Shown: positions 36,398-47,300 of the stretch, piece by piece | Numbering within the stretch: position 1 is the stretch's first letter | Layout of the letters: each line of letters opens with the position of its first letter | Source of the DNA: Lasiosphaeria ovina | Taxonomy: Eukaryota; Ascomycota; Sordariomycetes; Sordariales; Lasiosphaeriaceae | Direction of reading: 5' to 3' | NCBI GenBank assembly: GCA_033439765.1 | Contig: JAULSN010000010.1 | Coordinates: 1,240,001-1,304,000 of the forward strand | Length of the DNA stretch: 64,000 nt | Translations under genes and position numbers: made by a program | The notes under the pieces: model-generated | Seen by the model: the letters and a program-made list of their open reading frames with translations, nothing else | The model's database searches: none | Told to the model about the DNA's origin: nothing

Positions 36398-37618
36398 TTA
36401 CTCGCTATCCTCTTCCTCGTCATCGAGAGCCTCGTCCTCATCCGGGCCTTCGTGATCCTCTGCCTCGCCAGGGTCGGCCGCCTCGTCATCTTCCTCATCT
36501 GCTTCCTCCTCTTCCTCCTCCTCCTCGTCTTCATCCTCGTCGTCCTCTTCCTCCTCAGGCTCCTCCGGAACCGTCTCGGCGTCCGACGGCTCCTGGTCGT
36601 CTACGTCCATCCTCGACGCGTCGGCGCTCGTGTCGATCTTGGCCTTCTTGGCCTGCCTGGGCTGGCCGCTGCCCGAGTCTCCCCTTTGGTTGTCCCTGAG
36701 CGAGAAACTCGTCTCTGTGTCGTCCATGCCGTCTGCGCCGCCGTGGGACCCCGTGCTTAGCATTGACGCGTCCCCGGCCCCCGACTGCGGCCCGCCGCTG
36801 CCGCCCGTGACTCCCTTCTTGGCCGCCGCCACCTTTTTGCGATAGCTTGAGCGCTTCGACGTTTGCACCTCGTTGAATTCTTGAAAGTGTGTTAGGGCTA
36901 AACTCGACCGTGTCATACCCGAGGGACTGGGCGACTGGGCACACTTACTCGCAAACTCGGCTTCCAGCTTCTCGCGCATGAAGCCGTACTCGATGTCTTC
37001 GAGCGCCTTGAAGACGTCGGCCGGCATGATTGTCTTTTTGTTCGACGACAACGTCGCCTCGTTCGCACTGTGACATGGCCTAGTCAGACACACGGTTCCC
37101 CCTCTCATGTAGAGTCTGTCACCCGATGGGGGGGGGGGGGGGGGGAGCAATGTCAGACATACGCAGACGCCAGGTGGTTGATGAATACTGCTGCGCTCTT
37201 GTTCAGCGCGAGAATGGCATTGGCCTGTATTTGAGTGTTGGGCGGGAGCACGCCTTTGGCTAGACGCGTGATGATGGATTTGGGCAGCGTCAAGTCCTGT
37301 TTCCTGGTGTTAGTCCTGTCCTGGCAGATGGCATAACAGCAGCAAGGCGGTACGTACCTCAATGGTTATCGCATCTCGTTCCCTTTCCCGCTCTCGTTCC
37401 CTCTCCCTCTCCTTTTCCTTGTCTTTCTTTTCTGATGCCGGCGCGGGCGCGGGCGTGGTCGCCGAGACGAGAGGCTCCCGAACATCGGCGGCGGGGGCGG
37501 GAGCGGGGGCGGGAGCGGGGGCGGCTGGCTCCACTGCCATGGCGCTCTCTTCCTCGGCCAGCACGAACCGGGCTGCCGAGACGTCGCTCCGACGGGTGTC
37601 GCTCTTGCGGGCGGGCAT
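36398..37618 (-). CDS. DPB4: DNA polymerase epsilon histone-fold subunit (Dpb4/POLE3)
   Basis: Four exons (37618-37358, 37296-37163, 37067-36949, 36879-36398) give 331 aa, longer than yeast Dpb4 (196). Residues 1-87 are low complexity, with an Ala-Pro repeat and a run of alternating Glu-Arg. The histone fold (about 88-170) begins DLTLPKSIITRLAKGVLP, includes an AILALNKSAAVFINHLA helix and reaches the MPADVFKALEDIEY segment. That is the CBF/NF-YB-like fold which pairs with Dpb3/POLE4. The tail (about 275-331) is almost pure Glu/Asp. Dpb4 belongs to the leading-strand polymerase and, in yeast, also to the ISW2 remodeller, where it handles histones. Intron 2 contains C18 in the sense direction, and a G27 run starts just after the stop. 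An ACGCGT (MCB-like) site lies about 320 bases upstream at 37937-37942, consistent with S-phase expression but a weak argument alone. Confidence 0.95.
37128..37145. repeat. poly(G) tract (G18) inside DPB4 intron 2
   Basis: There are 18 consecutive G on the plus strand, within the 95-nt intron 37068-37162, so the pre-mRNA carries C18 close to the 5' splice site. Confidence 0.9.
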
Positions 37619-37936
37619 GGTGGTGATGCTCGCTAGCGGGTGAGCACGAAGTTGGGTGTGGTGGGGATCGCGCGACAATGAAGGGGAGGCGAAGCCCCAG
37701 GCTGGGATGCGGGATTGTAAGGTAGGTAGTTTAGCTGCAGGGCGGTCGCTTATGGTCGCTAAAAAGTCACCAAATCAAGTCTTTAATTAGTCTTGCGCCG
37801 TGTCGTGCTGCGCTGAGGCTGTTCGTCGCCTGATTGCTTTCCCAATTGCGCAGCGGCTCGTGTGGGGGGCAACGTTGAGTGAAGATGGGGGAAAAAATCA
37901 AGGCGCGTCGCGACGTGCGGCTAGCTAGCTCAGGAG

Positions 37937-37942
37937 ACGCGT
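37937..37942. promoter_or_regulatory. MluI cell-cycle box-like site upstream of DPB4
   Basis: A single ACGCGT, the core bound by MBF in yeasts at DNA-replication genes, lies 319-324 bases upstream of the DPB4 ATG. The same hexamer also occurs by chance in coding parts of this gene, so the evidence is weak. Confidence 0.25.
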
Positions 37943-38527
37943 AAATTGAATTGTTCTGTCTTTCGTAGCACTCGCCCATATATAACCCTGGAGGTCCAAC
38001 CCTAACGTATTCAGGGGGGCTGTGGTTAATAAACTGCCAAGCCACATGTTCTACGTTCTATTTACAACCCACGAGGAGATGTCAGGGCCTCCTCTCCCAA
38101 GAAAGATCAAAGTCTTCGAGCTGGTTTCTCCTAGGGCAGTTGACCAATTTACATTAAGTAAGGTTAGATAGCTGAATAGATTATTGATACCTAATTCGCA
38201 ACATGCTAACTCGCTCGAGTCCTAGGCTTGCTTATGCTTGGTACCCAGTCCAGCCCATCTTCCGCTTTCTTCTTCCCTTGATCTTGCAAGATCCGTTTCC
38301 TCTTGCGGACACAAGCGTGCAGCCAGAACCGAACAGCGGTGTCAAAACACACCGCTCACGGCGGCAGGTGCTCCGCCCTCAGAGACGGGAGCTGTGTGAA
38401 CGTCATCATTGGCATTCCACATTCTGGGGAGGTTGGGGTGGGCAAAGGCTGCCTGCCGCTTTGACTCTGTTCCATGTTTCAAGTTGGGCGGGGTGACAAC
38501 GAACGTTTGCACCCTTATTTGGGGGCC

Positions 38528-38548
38528 GGGGGGGGGGGGGGGGGGGGG
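38528..38548. repeat. poly(G) tract (G21)
   Basis: An uninterrupted run of 21 G on the plus strand, in the spacer between two minus-strand genes. Confidence 0.9.
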
Positions 38549-39941
38549 ACATGACTGCGGAATCGGATACCTACTAACCTTGCAAAAAACATTGCTACGT
38601 ATCTGAAATCTCTCTGCACGTTGTGCATACAGCATGCAGTCAGCTTCCTTCTCTCGTGGCAAATAGGCTTGCACCGGTAAAATAGGTCGCTTCACTTTGC
38701 ATGTTTCTTGGCTCTGATAATTGGAGCAGAAACGCCCAGTTTTTGCAACACCTATATCTATGTAGGTGGTTATATCTGCTTCTTGGCAGGAAGCTAAGGT
38801 GGGTGGGTAGTAGATCGCACCATATCTACCTGCCTGCAAAATGTAATGATACAGTGACCAGTGACCAACAATGACGAAAAGCTCTCCAGCGAGTCGGCTT
38901 TGACAGATGTGCTGTGCCTCGTGTAGACCTTTTCTCTTTGGTCTTCCTGCCAACACAACAAGACAAACAGAGAGAGCACGAGGCAAGGTAAAAGAGAACG
39001 CCCCTCCTCCCTCTTCCGGAGTGGGGAAGATGGTAATAACAATGTGATGCAATGCAATGTAATATGATGTGAGGCTTGGTGTGAGCAACACCTCGAAGAG
39101 ACAAGAGTTCCACAGAGAAGGCGTAATCTTGGGCCAGGTATCACCCCAAGCCAGCCCGTTGAAAGGGCAGACAATAAGAAAACGAAGAGTAAAGTATGGG
39201 TGGCGCTGCACCGCATCTTCAAAAGAATTGGGAAAGAAAAGTTCAGAAGGCATGCTGCTCACTTTCGTGTCCCTCCTGTTGACAACCAACAAGAAAACAT
39301 GACATAAAAAAAGAGACCATGCAACAGCCCACGGGGTATATCCATCAAAGGTTGATCATGAAATCATCAAAACGCCGACCAAATAAAAAAAAGTCTCGAA
39401 ACCCAAAAGTAAGATTTCCATCTCTGTTGTTTGTGGAACAAAAGGGGGCGGGTGAGCGGCGCAAGTAAATGCTCACTCTCCTTGCCCCCTTAAGCGCACA
39501 GATATGCCAAAACAGTAGAAGGATGAAGATGAAAACAGAAACAAAATAAAACAAACAAGTATAAGGAATATGTGTGTTACGTCGTAAGGACGAGTGAGGG
39601 AGGTGGGTGCCCAGTGAGGCAAATGTAATAATGACGCGGCGGGCATCAAGCCAAGGTAGGTGTTTCTTCCCCGCCCTGTCTCTCTCTCTCAAAAAACAAA
39701 GTTTGCCGATCCCATAGGCCGGCCATGTTTGTTTCTGAAACAGGTCGGACTGAACCTTTTTTTAACGGCGCGGCCAGGAGCGTGACCCATGTCATGCCAT
39801 GTATGCCATGCCGTTCCAGAAATGCCGAAAGTTTCGATGGCGTGAAACGAATCAACAAACGTCCAGGGCCAAAAAAATAAAAAAATAATGGGGTTTCGGG
39901 TTTAAAAAAAGCAACGCTCTGTTGAGGCTGTTGTTCGCGGC

Positions 39942-41327
39942 TCAGCCAATCGCGCGACCAATGTTGTCACCGTGAAACTCATCGCGAAACCACGGGCGCG
40001 ATGCTGACGGAGATGAGAGGCTGCCACCAAAGACGCCTTCGTCGCCAAAGGAGAGACGCGGGGGGATAGATGACGACGAGTAAACGCGCGAATGGCCACT
40101 GTGAGTAGGATAGGCGTCGTGCGAATGGCGGGGTGAAAGTTCCATGTCAGAGCCGGCGGCAGAGCGCTCGTAGCCCGCAAAGCTGCGGGTGCTGCTTCTC
40201 GAACTCCTTGTCCTGAGGTGGTGGTGGTGGGAGGCGGCACGGCGGTGCTGTGATAAAAACGCAGGCGGTAGCTTGGAGAGACGCGAGGTCTGGCGTTTGG
40301 GGCTTGGGAGGAAGGGCTCGTCGCCTGGGATGGCCTCATCTGTGAGTCCGGCTCGCGCATTCGGTGCCCTCGCTTGGATGGGTGTCTGCGGGAGTGCTTT
40401 GTCTAGGCTGAGCTTTCTGCCGCCCGTGTAACTCACGCGCGTGCTGTTGTGGACGAAGGAACGGGGCGAGCCCTCGTCGCTCGAGACCCGGTACCCTTGG
40501 CCGAGGGCGTTGCTGTACACAATGACGCTTGGTGGTTTCTTTGCCGAGCTGGTTGACGCATGCTTCCCGTGTGACGGGCTCCCGCTCTCTCGGTGGCCAC
40601 TTCCTGTCGCCGCCGCCGCCGCTGCTGCTCCTGCTGCAGCTCCTCCACCTGCTGCTGCTGCTGCTGCCGCTTCGCCATCGGTATCCCCGCCTGGATATTC
40701 AACTTTCTCGCCCCGGGGCACTTTCCAGGTTGCGATTTCGTCGTCGTCGATAGGCGAGATGCCTCTGGCGAAGAAATGTAGGCGTCGCCGTTGCCGATAT
40801 CTCCAGCAGATCAAGACGGCAGCAACAATCATCAAAGCCCCTACTACCGAGAGCACACTGCTCAGGGTGATCACGAGCGTCCTGTTGCTCCCGATCCCCG
40901 AGGCGTCGTCGCGCGTAGATCCTGTCTCCTTTGGTGAGGTGGTCGTGGATGAGCCCGCGTTCGACAGGGTCGTGTCCGTGGGCATAGTCGCGGTCAAAAG
41001 CACTTCGGGGCTTGTTTCCGCAACAGCCGCGGTTGTGGGAAGGATTTCGGTTGGAGAAGGTAGAGAGACCTGTGTCTCACTCTGAGAAGCTCCCGTAGGC
41101 TCAGCCGAGGGTCCTGTCGACGTCCAGCCTGGCTGTGGGGTTGAAGGCGTAGGTGTAGAGGGACGGGGCGGAGGGGAAAGAACTGAAGGCGGGTCCGTTA
41201 GCAAGGTAGTTGAGGGCCAACTTGTGGTTGTCCGAGATTTTGTAGGTCGTCTGTGCTGATCGCTAAGACTAGGGCCAATGTCCAAGGCCACAACGGGGGA
41301 GGGAGGGGCGAGTAGAGAGAAATGCAT
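39942..41327 (-). CDS. single-pass membrane protein, Ser/Thr-rich outer part, unknown function
   Basis: One exon from the first ATG gives 461 aa. Residues about 20-150 are very rich in Ser, Thr and Pro, as in O-mannosylated cell-surface proteins. A single hydrophobic segment follows at about 151-177 (LVITLSSVLSVVGALMIVAA), then a basic stop-transfer RYRQRRR. The inner part begins with the motif GISPIDDDEIATW (about 189-201), which I associate with a set of fungal single-pass membrane proteins. Next come an Ala/Gly homopolymer region, KLSLDKALPQTP, and a Ser/His/Arg-rich tail. The layout resembles wall-stress sensors of the Mid2/Wsc/Skg6 kind, but no WSC domain or clear cleavable signal peptide is present, so the N-terminus could lack an exon. 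Function is inferred only by layout. Confidence 0.75.
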   Translation of the reverse strand: MHFSLLAPPSPVVALDIGPSLSDQHRRPTKSRTTTSWPSTTLLTDPPSVLSPPPRPSTPTPSTPQPGWTSTGPSAEPTGASQSETQVSLPSPTEILPTTAAVAETSPEVLLTATMPTDTTLSNAGSSTTTSPKETGSTRDDASGIGSNRTLVITLSSVLSVVGALMIVAAVLICWRYRQRRRLHFFARGISPIDDDEIATWKVPRGEKVEYPGGDTDGEAAAAAAAGGGAAAGAAAAAAATGSGHRESGSPSHGKHASTSSAKKPPSVIVYSNALGQGYRVSSDEGSPRSFVHNSTRVSYTGGRKLSLDKALPQTPIQARAPNARAGLTDEAIPGDEPFLPSPKRQTSRLSKLPPAFLSQHRRAASHHHHLRTRSSRSSTRSFAGYERSAAGSDMELSPRHSHDAYPTHSGHSRVYSSSSIPPRLSFGDEGVFGGSLSSPSASRPWFRDEFHGDNIGRAIG

Positions 41328-44300
41328 ATTTCCAAGGGGCCATCGAGGCGTGTCCAGCCCAAAGGGGGGTTCGGTTTTCTTTTCCAAGCCCCCCAGCTAA
41401 GACACACCAGGTACAGATGAATGCGCCAGCGGATGGAATGGAGTGATGGAGACAGATGGAGCAGAACTAGGGGAGACCAACGTAGTGAGTGGGTGGAGTT
41501 AAGATGGGAGGAGGCGGAACGACGACTCCAGATGTGTGTCGGGCATCAGTCCAGCGAGGGCGAGGAGGCCCGGTGATCGAGGAGGCTCGGGAGGAGGGGA
41601 GCGGGACGAAGACGAGGACGAGGACGTCGTGGGGGACAAGAGCTCCCGCGTCTATATACGGCCCAGAACGGTACGTAGGTAGCACGCTGGAGCAAAGGTA
41701 GCCCGGATCTCTCAGCCCAGCAACTGTCCAATATGCGCGGAGCCCACCACGATATCCGTATAGTAGGTGCGGCCTGGCTATCCAGCTTGACATACCAACG
41801 AAACTGGGAGAGCCGGCAGATATACCCGTGTGCTCGAGCTTGCCATGCCATGCAGCTCCACACCTCTCAGGGCCGGGGCGGCAGGTAGCGAGCGGGGACG
41901 GACTTATACCATTCTTGCACATCCACATCCACATCCACATCCACACACGCACAACACCAACCAAAGCAAAGCACAGGGCAAAACAGCGCAGCTCAGCACA
42001 ACATAGCACAGGCCAGGTCTAGCGGGGAGCCCCCGGGGCGGGAAAAAAAATGGGAGGGGGGGGGGGGTTTGGGTTTGGGTGGGGAAGTATGTACATTCCA
42101 GCATCATCGGGCCTGCAGTGGGTGTGTGTGTGGGTGTATGTGGGTGTGTGTGTGTGTGTGGGTGTGATGGTAGGTGTACATGCTGTGTCCACCAAGATCC
42201 CTTCCTTGCCCAGGTACCACTCAAGACAAGCAATGGGATAAAAGGTGGTCGAGGGGGAACGTGCATGCCCGAAAGACGTGCAGTGCAGCGGCGGCGAGCA
42301 GCAAGGTCTATTGGTGACGGCGGCCACCTCGCCGTGGTCGGTGTCGTCTGCGGTGGGCATGGCCAAGTTCCCTACAGCCAAGTTCCCTACGGCCATCCAT
42401 GACATCCATGGCCCATGCTGTCGGTCGGAAGCAGGACTGGATGGGATGTGCGAATAGGTGAGGTACCCAAGGTAGGTCACTAAGGCACCTCCTCAGTAGT
42501 CGCATGCACTGACCACAAACGCTGAGTGGGCCACTACCTACACGTGTGCTCCGTCCATACAGTACAGTGCAGTGCAGGACTGTTAGTACGAATACATACA
42601 TACTTTGGGATCTGTTTCGCCGTGCCTGAGCAGCAATGCTTCCAGAGCGGAGACTTGTCGGGTCTTTTTTGGGGCCGGACATTCGCCGTCCTTGTAGCTC
42701 GTGGCTGGCCAGTGAGGTGGTTGGATTGGAAATCTCGACGGTCAGGCCCAGAAGTCCAGGGCGATCATCGCTGCTGGTGCGATCGGCCAGCATGATGTGG
42801 ATACTGGACGGAGACCCCTCAGGCCAGCGACGGCGGGAGCACACTCCAGTTGCAGGGACAGGGCCGGTACATCCGCCGAACGGGAGAAGGCGCGATTGCT
42901 TCCCAAGTGGGCAGCAAAACCAAACTGGTCACCTAAGGAGGGGGAAGAGCGGTTTCTCGCCCCACAGCAGCGTGGGAGAGGTGACTTCTGACCGAGAGGG
43001 CGACCAGGGCACTGAACCTGACCACGACGCAACGACACAGGAGATTTGAGTTGGCCATTTCTGAACCACTGACATCGTCAATGAAGTCGCTGTGGCTTGC
43101 AGCTTACAGTGCATGCATCGCCAAGCTCGAAGCGAGACGCAGGTCGAGCACAGAGAAACACTCACAAACTGACCTACTACTCTAGGCAATGATACTGCTA
43201 TCTTCTGGATGGAAGGTTCCAATCTTGATCTAGGACAATGGTCGACTGTCATTGAGTGAGTGGATTGAGAATGAAATGCGAATCTAGCCCTGGCCGCCGC
43301 TCACCATGGGCCGTGGGATTTAAGTTTTGTTTAGCAAAACACCGGACTTGTATGCCTGCGCCTCAGGGACCTTTACCTGATACCCAAGGTTGCAAGCTTG
43401 TGCAGTTCGATTGCGTAGGTAAGGCATGCATCGAGAGAGAGCGTGGCCATTACCGAGATTGCCAGAGTCTGCACACTCCCATGGCTCTGTAGCACAGCGT
43501 CCAGTCTGGAGAACGACGGCTGGCCATCGGGTAGAATGCCATCATACCTGTCAGATTGAAGTTGTCACCCATGGCACAGCAGATTGCTTGGCAATGTCAG
43601 TTGCGGGGAGCTCGCTCGTAGAAGGGCCGTTGTTTCATCCCATACGCACTCGTTGTGAGTGGTTTGTGGGTACGACGAACTCTCTCAGTTTGCCGTCTCG
43701 TGTTTTGTCAGCTTTCTCTTTGCTAGCTCCCATCTCATGGTTGATTCCCTTCTCCACGAGCGGCGGGCCCGGGAGCGGTGAGCAGCTCGAACAACACCGA
43801 AGTCCTGATCCTCACTGTCGCTGATGGGCGCGGTGTGGTTCTGGCCCGCTTTGGCAGAAGCCCCCGGGGTTCGCAGTACAGGGTACTTGTTGCTTCCTGA
43901 GGGAAAAGAATAACCTGGAAGTCAAAGTCACTCGACCGGGCATCCTGTACCGAAGTGGATGACAGCGGGCAGCGGGAATTCCTGAAACGTAAGAAACCGG
44001 GCCCGGGTTTACTTGCCTGTCGTGGGTGTTCCCCATTGGCTGCGGAGCTAGGGCGGAGCTGAGAGAGGATCGACTTGCTTGAGGAGGAGCGTCTAAACAG
44101 CTCGAGAGACAGTTGGCGCCGGCGCCGAAGATTCGATATGGCTTCCAAATGGGAGCCAGACATCAGTGCACACCCGTGTACGAATACAGGACAGACGATG
44201 CAATCGGATCCGCGATGCAATGGAAGAAGGCAAGCCATTTCTGCTCTGTCGGATTGCAGGTCTGCAAGGCACGCACTCAAAGACATGGTAGCCGAAAGCC

Positions 44301-47300
44301 AATGCGACCTCAAATGGATGTGAAGCCAATCTGTGCATCGTCACCTGCCGTCTCTACTGCAACCCACCAAAGGCATCTCTTGGTCAGGACGAGAGAGCTC
44401 AACCCTCCCAGAATGTTCCGCAATTACCTGCTGCAACCTAAAAGACAGGAAAGCACACGAGTGGTTGATAGTACGGGCAAGCCCTGCTCCAGTCTCTACT
44501 GGCCTGTCGAGTTGGCCGTCTAACAGATGGGGGCACCGCTTTCGCTTCGTAATCCGGAGAGACAGAAATGGCGGGCAAACCCGCTAGCTGTTGTGTTGTG
44601 CTGTCGAGAAGCCGATCTTCCAACAGGCAGTGCCGCAAAGAATGACAACACATCAGGTAAATCTGTGACAACAACCCCTCAGCCAAAGTCACATTAACGA
44701 TACAGACGGATAAGCTTATTGCTGATTGGGGGGCTCATCGGAAACTGGGTTTGGGATGAAAGACGATCCGTGCTCTTCGTTGTCTACGGTATTCTTTGTT
44801 GCTCACCCTTGGAGGATCTTCTTTGTGAGCTAGTGGGAAATCCCGTCGAGGTGAGCTTAGACGTTTCAACCATACAAGTCACACAATCACGCACAAATCA
44901 ATAGTTCCCGTTCATAGCAATTGAGACGCGAACCACAATGGTATTTTTTGCTTCTTCTTTCTATTTGCTTTTTCTTGCTCATGCTGTCCGTGTCTCATCT
45001 CGATTGACTCTCGAGCACAGATCAACTCCTGCCTGGTGGTTCGGGCCTGGACCGAGGCCGTCTGGCCGCCCTGAAGAGGGGCCGACGAATGAGGAGGGTC
45101 CGAAGCCACATCGTCCGAAAGATTGTTCCTGCATGACACCAAGAGCGGTGACCAACCACTTTTAACCCGTTGAGCTGCCAAGTATCGACAGAGTGGGGAC
45201 GGGCCTGTCTCCCTTGTCTGAGCCTCGTATCCTTAAACGTCCTGTATTCAGAATACTTGACTTTATTCTTAGAGCCTCGCAGCGGAGAAGGCCAAAGCCG
45301 CTGCAAGTCACAAAGCGAAAGATGCCTATATCCCGGGCCCCGAGGTAGGCCAGGATTGACTCGCCGTCTTTCGCTTCATAAGGTAAACGCCGCGCTCTGG
45401 TGGCACACATGCTTGCCTAATTAGAAACAGACCGTGCGCTGCAGCAGCGCAGCGTGGGCAGCGAGACTGAGAGAGAAGGTGCTGAGGGGCCCCGGCTGGC
45501 CCGCCAATCGGAACATGCGTGCCCAACCTCTCCCGTCAAATTCAAAGGGACTTGAGTCTGAACTTGCTCGAGCCTCGGTCGCCCGAAGGCGTCTTGCGCT
45601 TAGCAGATGCAACTCTCAGACGCCGTGAACCGCCATTTGCCCCTGTTTCGACGGTCCCGTCCCGTCCGTCGCCGTCTGTGTCATCTCAAAAATAACAAAA
45701 GAGTTATTTTGGCCAGTCCGTGCTCACGCAGTTGCTACTTTACTCAGTCCCGTCGGACCTACAGAGGTTAATTGCTTTGCCGCCGACTGCAGGCTCGATG
45801 CAATGGCCAAGTTCTGCCGCCACGGCCATCCTGCCGCCTCTGATCGACGGTGGACAGACAGATTGAGGTGAGTGGCTGCAGCCGGCGTCGACTAGACTAG
45901 ACCTGTTCTACAATCTAGAATGGTCGCCGTCGAGAGGAGAGGAGCGAACACCGAAGTGAGTGCCCCAATCTCAACTTGCCCGTATCCGGCCTGTGTTCTC
46001 CGGCCCTGATGGATGCGAGAGTAGGGAGGCTCGGTAGTTCAGTGTCGGGCAAGGAGAAGTGCCTCCCTTGACTTAGACCACCTTGGGTTCCTCTTGGTCA
46101 TTTGGCCGCTTTCCCCACCACACGTTTCCTCCAGACCGCTTCTTCCCACACCCTCAACTGCCATGAAAGTGTCTTGTTTGCCTTGGCCAAGGCACCACTT
46201 GGACTTGCACCTTGATGCCTTGGGCCAATGGCCGTGCCCAAGGCTCTCCAAATTCTCTGCGACAGTGGGTGACACAACCCCCAGAGCACCCACACTCAGT
46301 CGCCCGTTTGAGGGCACGGCATATTCACAGGCGGTCGACAATATAATTACACCACCATTATTAAGGTACCTGACTGCCCAGGCCGCCATCTGGGTTATGC
46401 GAGATGGACGAGGCTATTCTGCTCGGGGCGCTTAGGGCGGACAGACAACCAACTTCAGAAACACAGACAATAAACCAAGACAAGCAATAAACCTCAATGC
46501 GCTCGACCCGACCAAGACGGCAGAAAAGCTTTGTCGTCACAGATCGTCGTTGCGCACAGTCAACGGCATTGGAACGCATGATGTGCCAAACCATAACCGG
46601 GAGCCGCACCCACACAGTAATCCACGCACTTGTATGAAAATCCGGGGCTGAACACACAGACAAACCCGGCATTCTCCCGCAAAGCATAAACCCATGCCAA
46701 TACGGAATACTTGTTAATTGTTTGGCGCGGTGAGCTCTTAGGTAAAACTGCCTGCGCCTCCCTTCGTCTATTCCTTTAGGAGCCGGTGCGATCGTGGAGT
46801 GACAGAGACATGTGCAGATAGATTGTGGAGGTGGCTCAGAGCCCCTGACAATGTGCAGAACATGGCGCTCAAAAGTGCCGAGGCGAAAGAACCGCCTTTA
46901 CCGCTGAAATCCCGGATCGACGCCGGTGGAGATGAAAGATTCACTGAACAAAAACCATCGTTTTCGTCCTTGACAAATTGTCATCACAAACAAAGGTCTC
47001 TCTCTCCCTGTGACGGGAATTACCCCTTAAACTCAAACGTCACTCAGTGTACAAATACTACTGTACGGATATGGTAAGTAGGTGCCTGGCCTTACGTACA
47101 CGGGCCGAGCCTCTGGTAGGTTGTCCGCCCGGACGAGACCACTAGATGCCCCCGGCTCCTCCGTAACGAGACCCGCACCAAGGAAACCTCCGAGTGAGAG
47201 CCGCGTCCGGGTGGGGAGGAGGGGCAGGGAGAGAGGGGGGTGCCGCAGCCAAGCTTTCGTCCGTGACGTGGTCGCGAATTTGAGGCCCGATGCAGTGGGC

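Larger units (their letters stand above)
37619..39941. other. spacer between DPB4 and the membrane-protein gene
   Basis: It contains the DPB4 promoter (left) and the 3' region of the membrane-protein gene (right), both on the minus strand. There is a G21 run at 38528-38548. A 316-codon minus-strand open frame (38342-39292) spans the G run and has no domain, so I do not call it a gene. Confidence 0.6.

Noticed and set aside
38342..39292. 316-codon minus-strand open frame
   Set aside because: It reads through the poly(G) run and through AT-rich DNA, lacks a domain, and lies in the 3' region of the membrane-protein gene.
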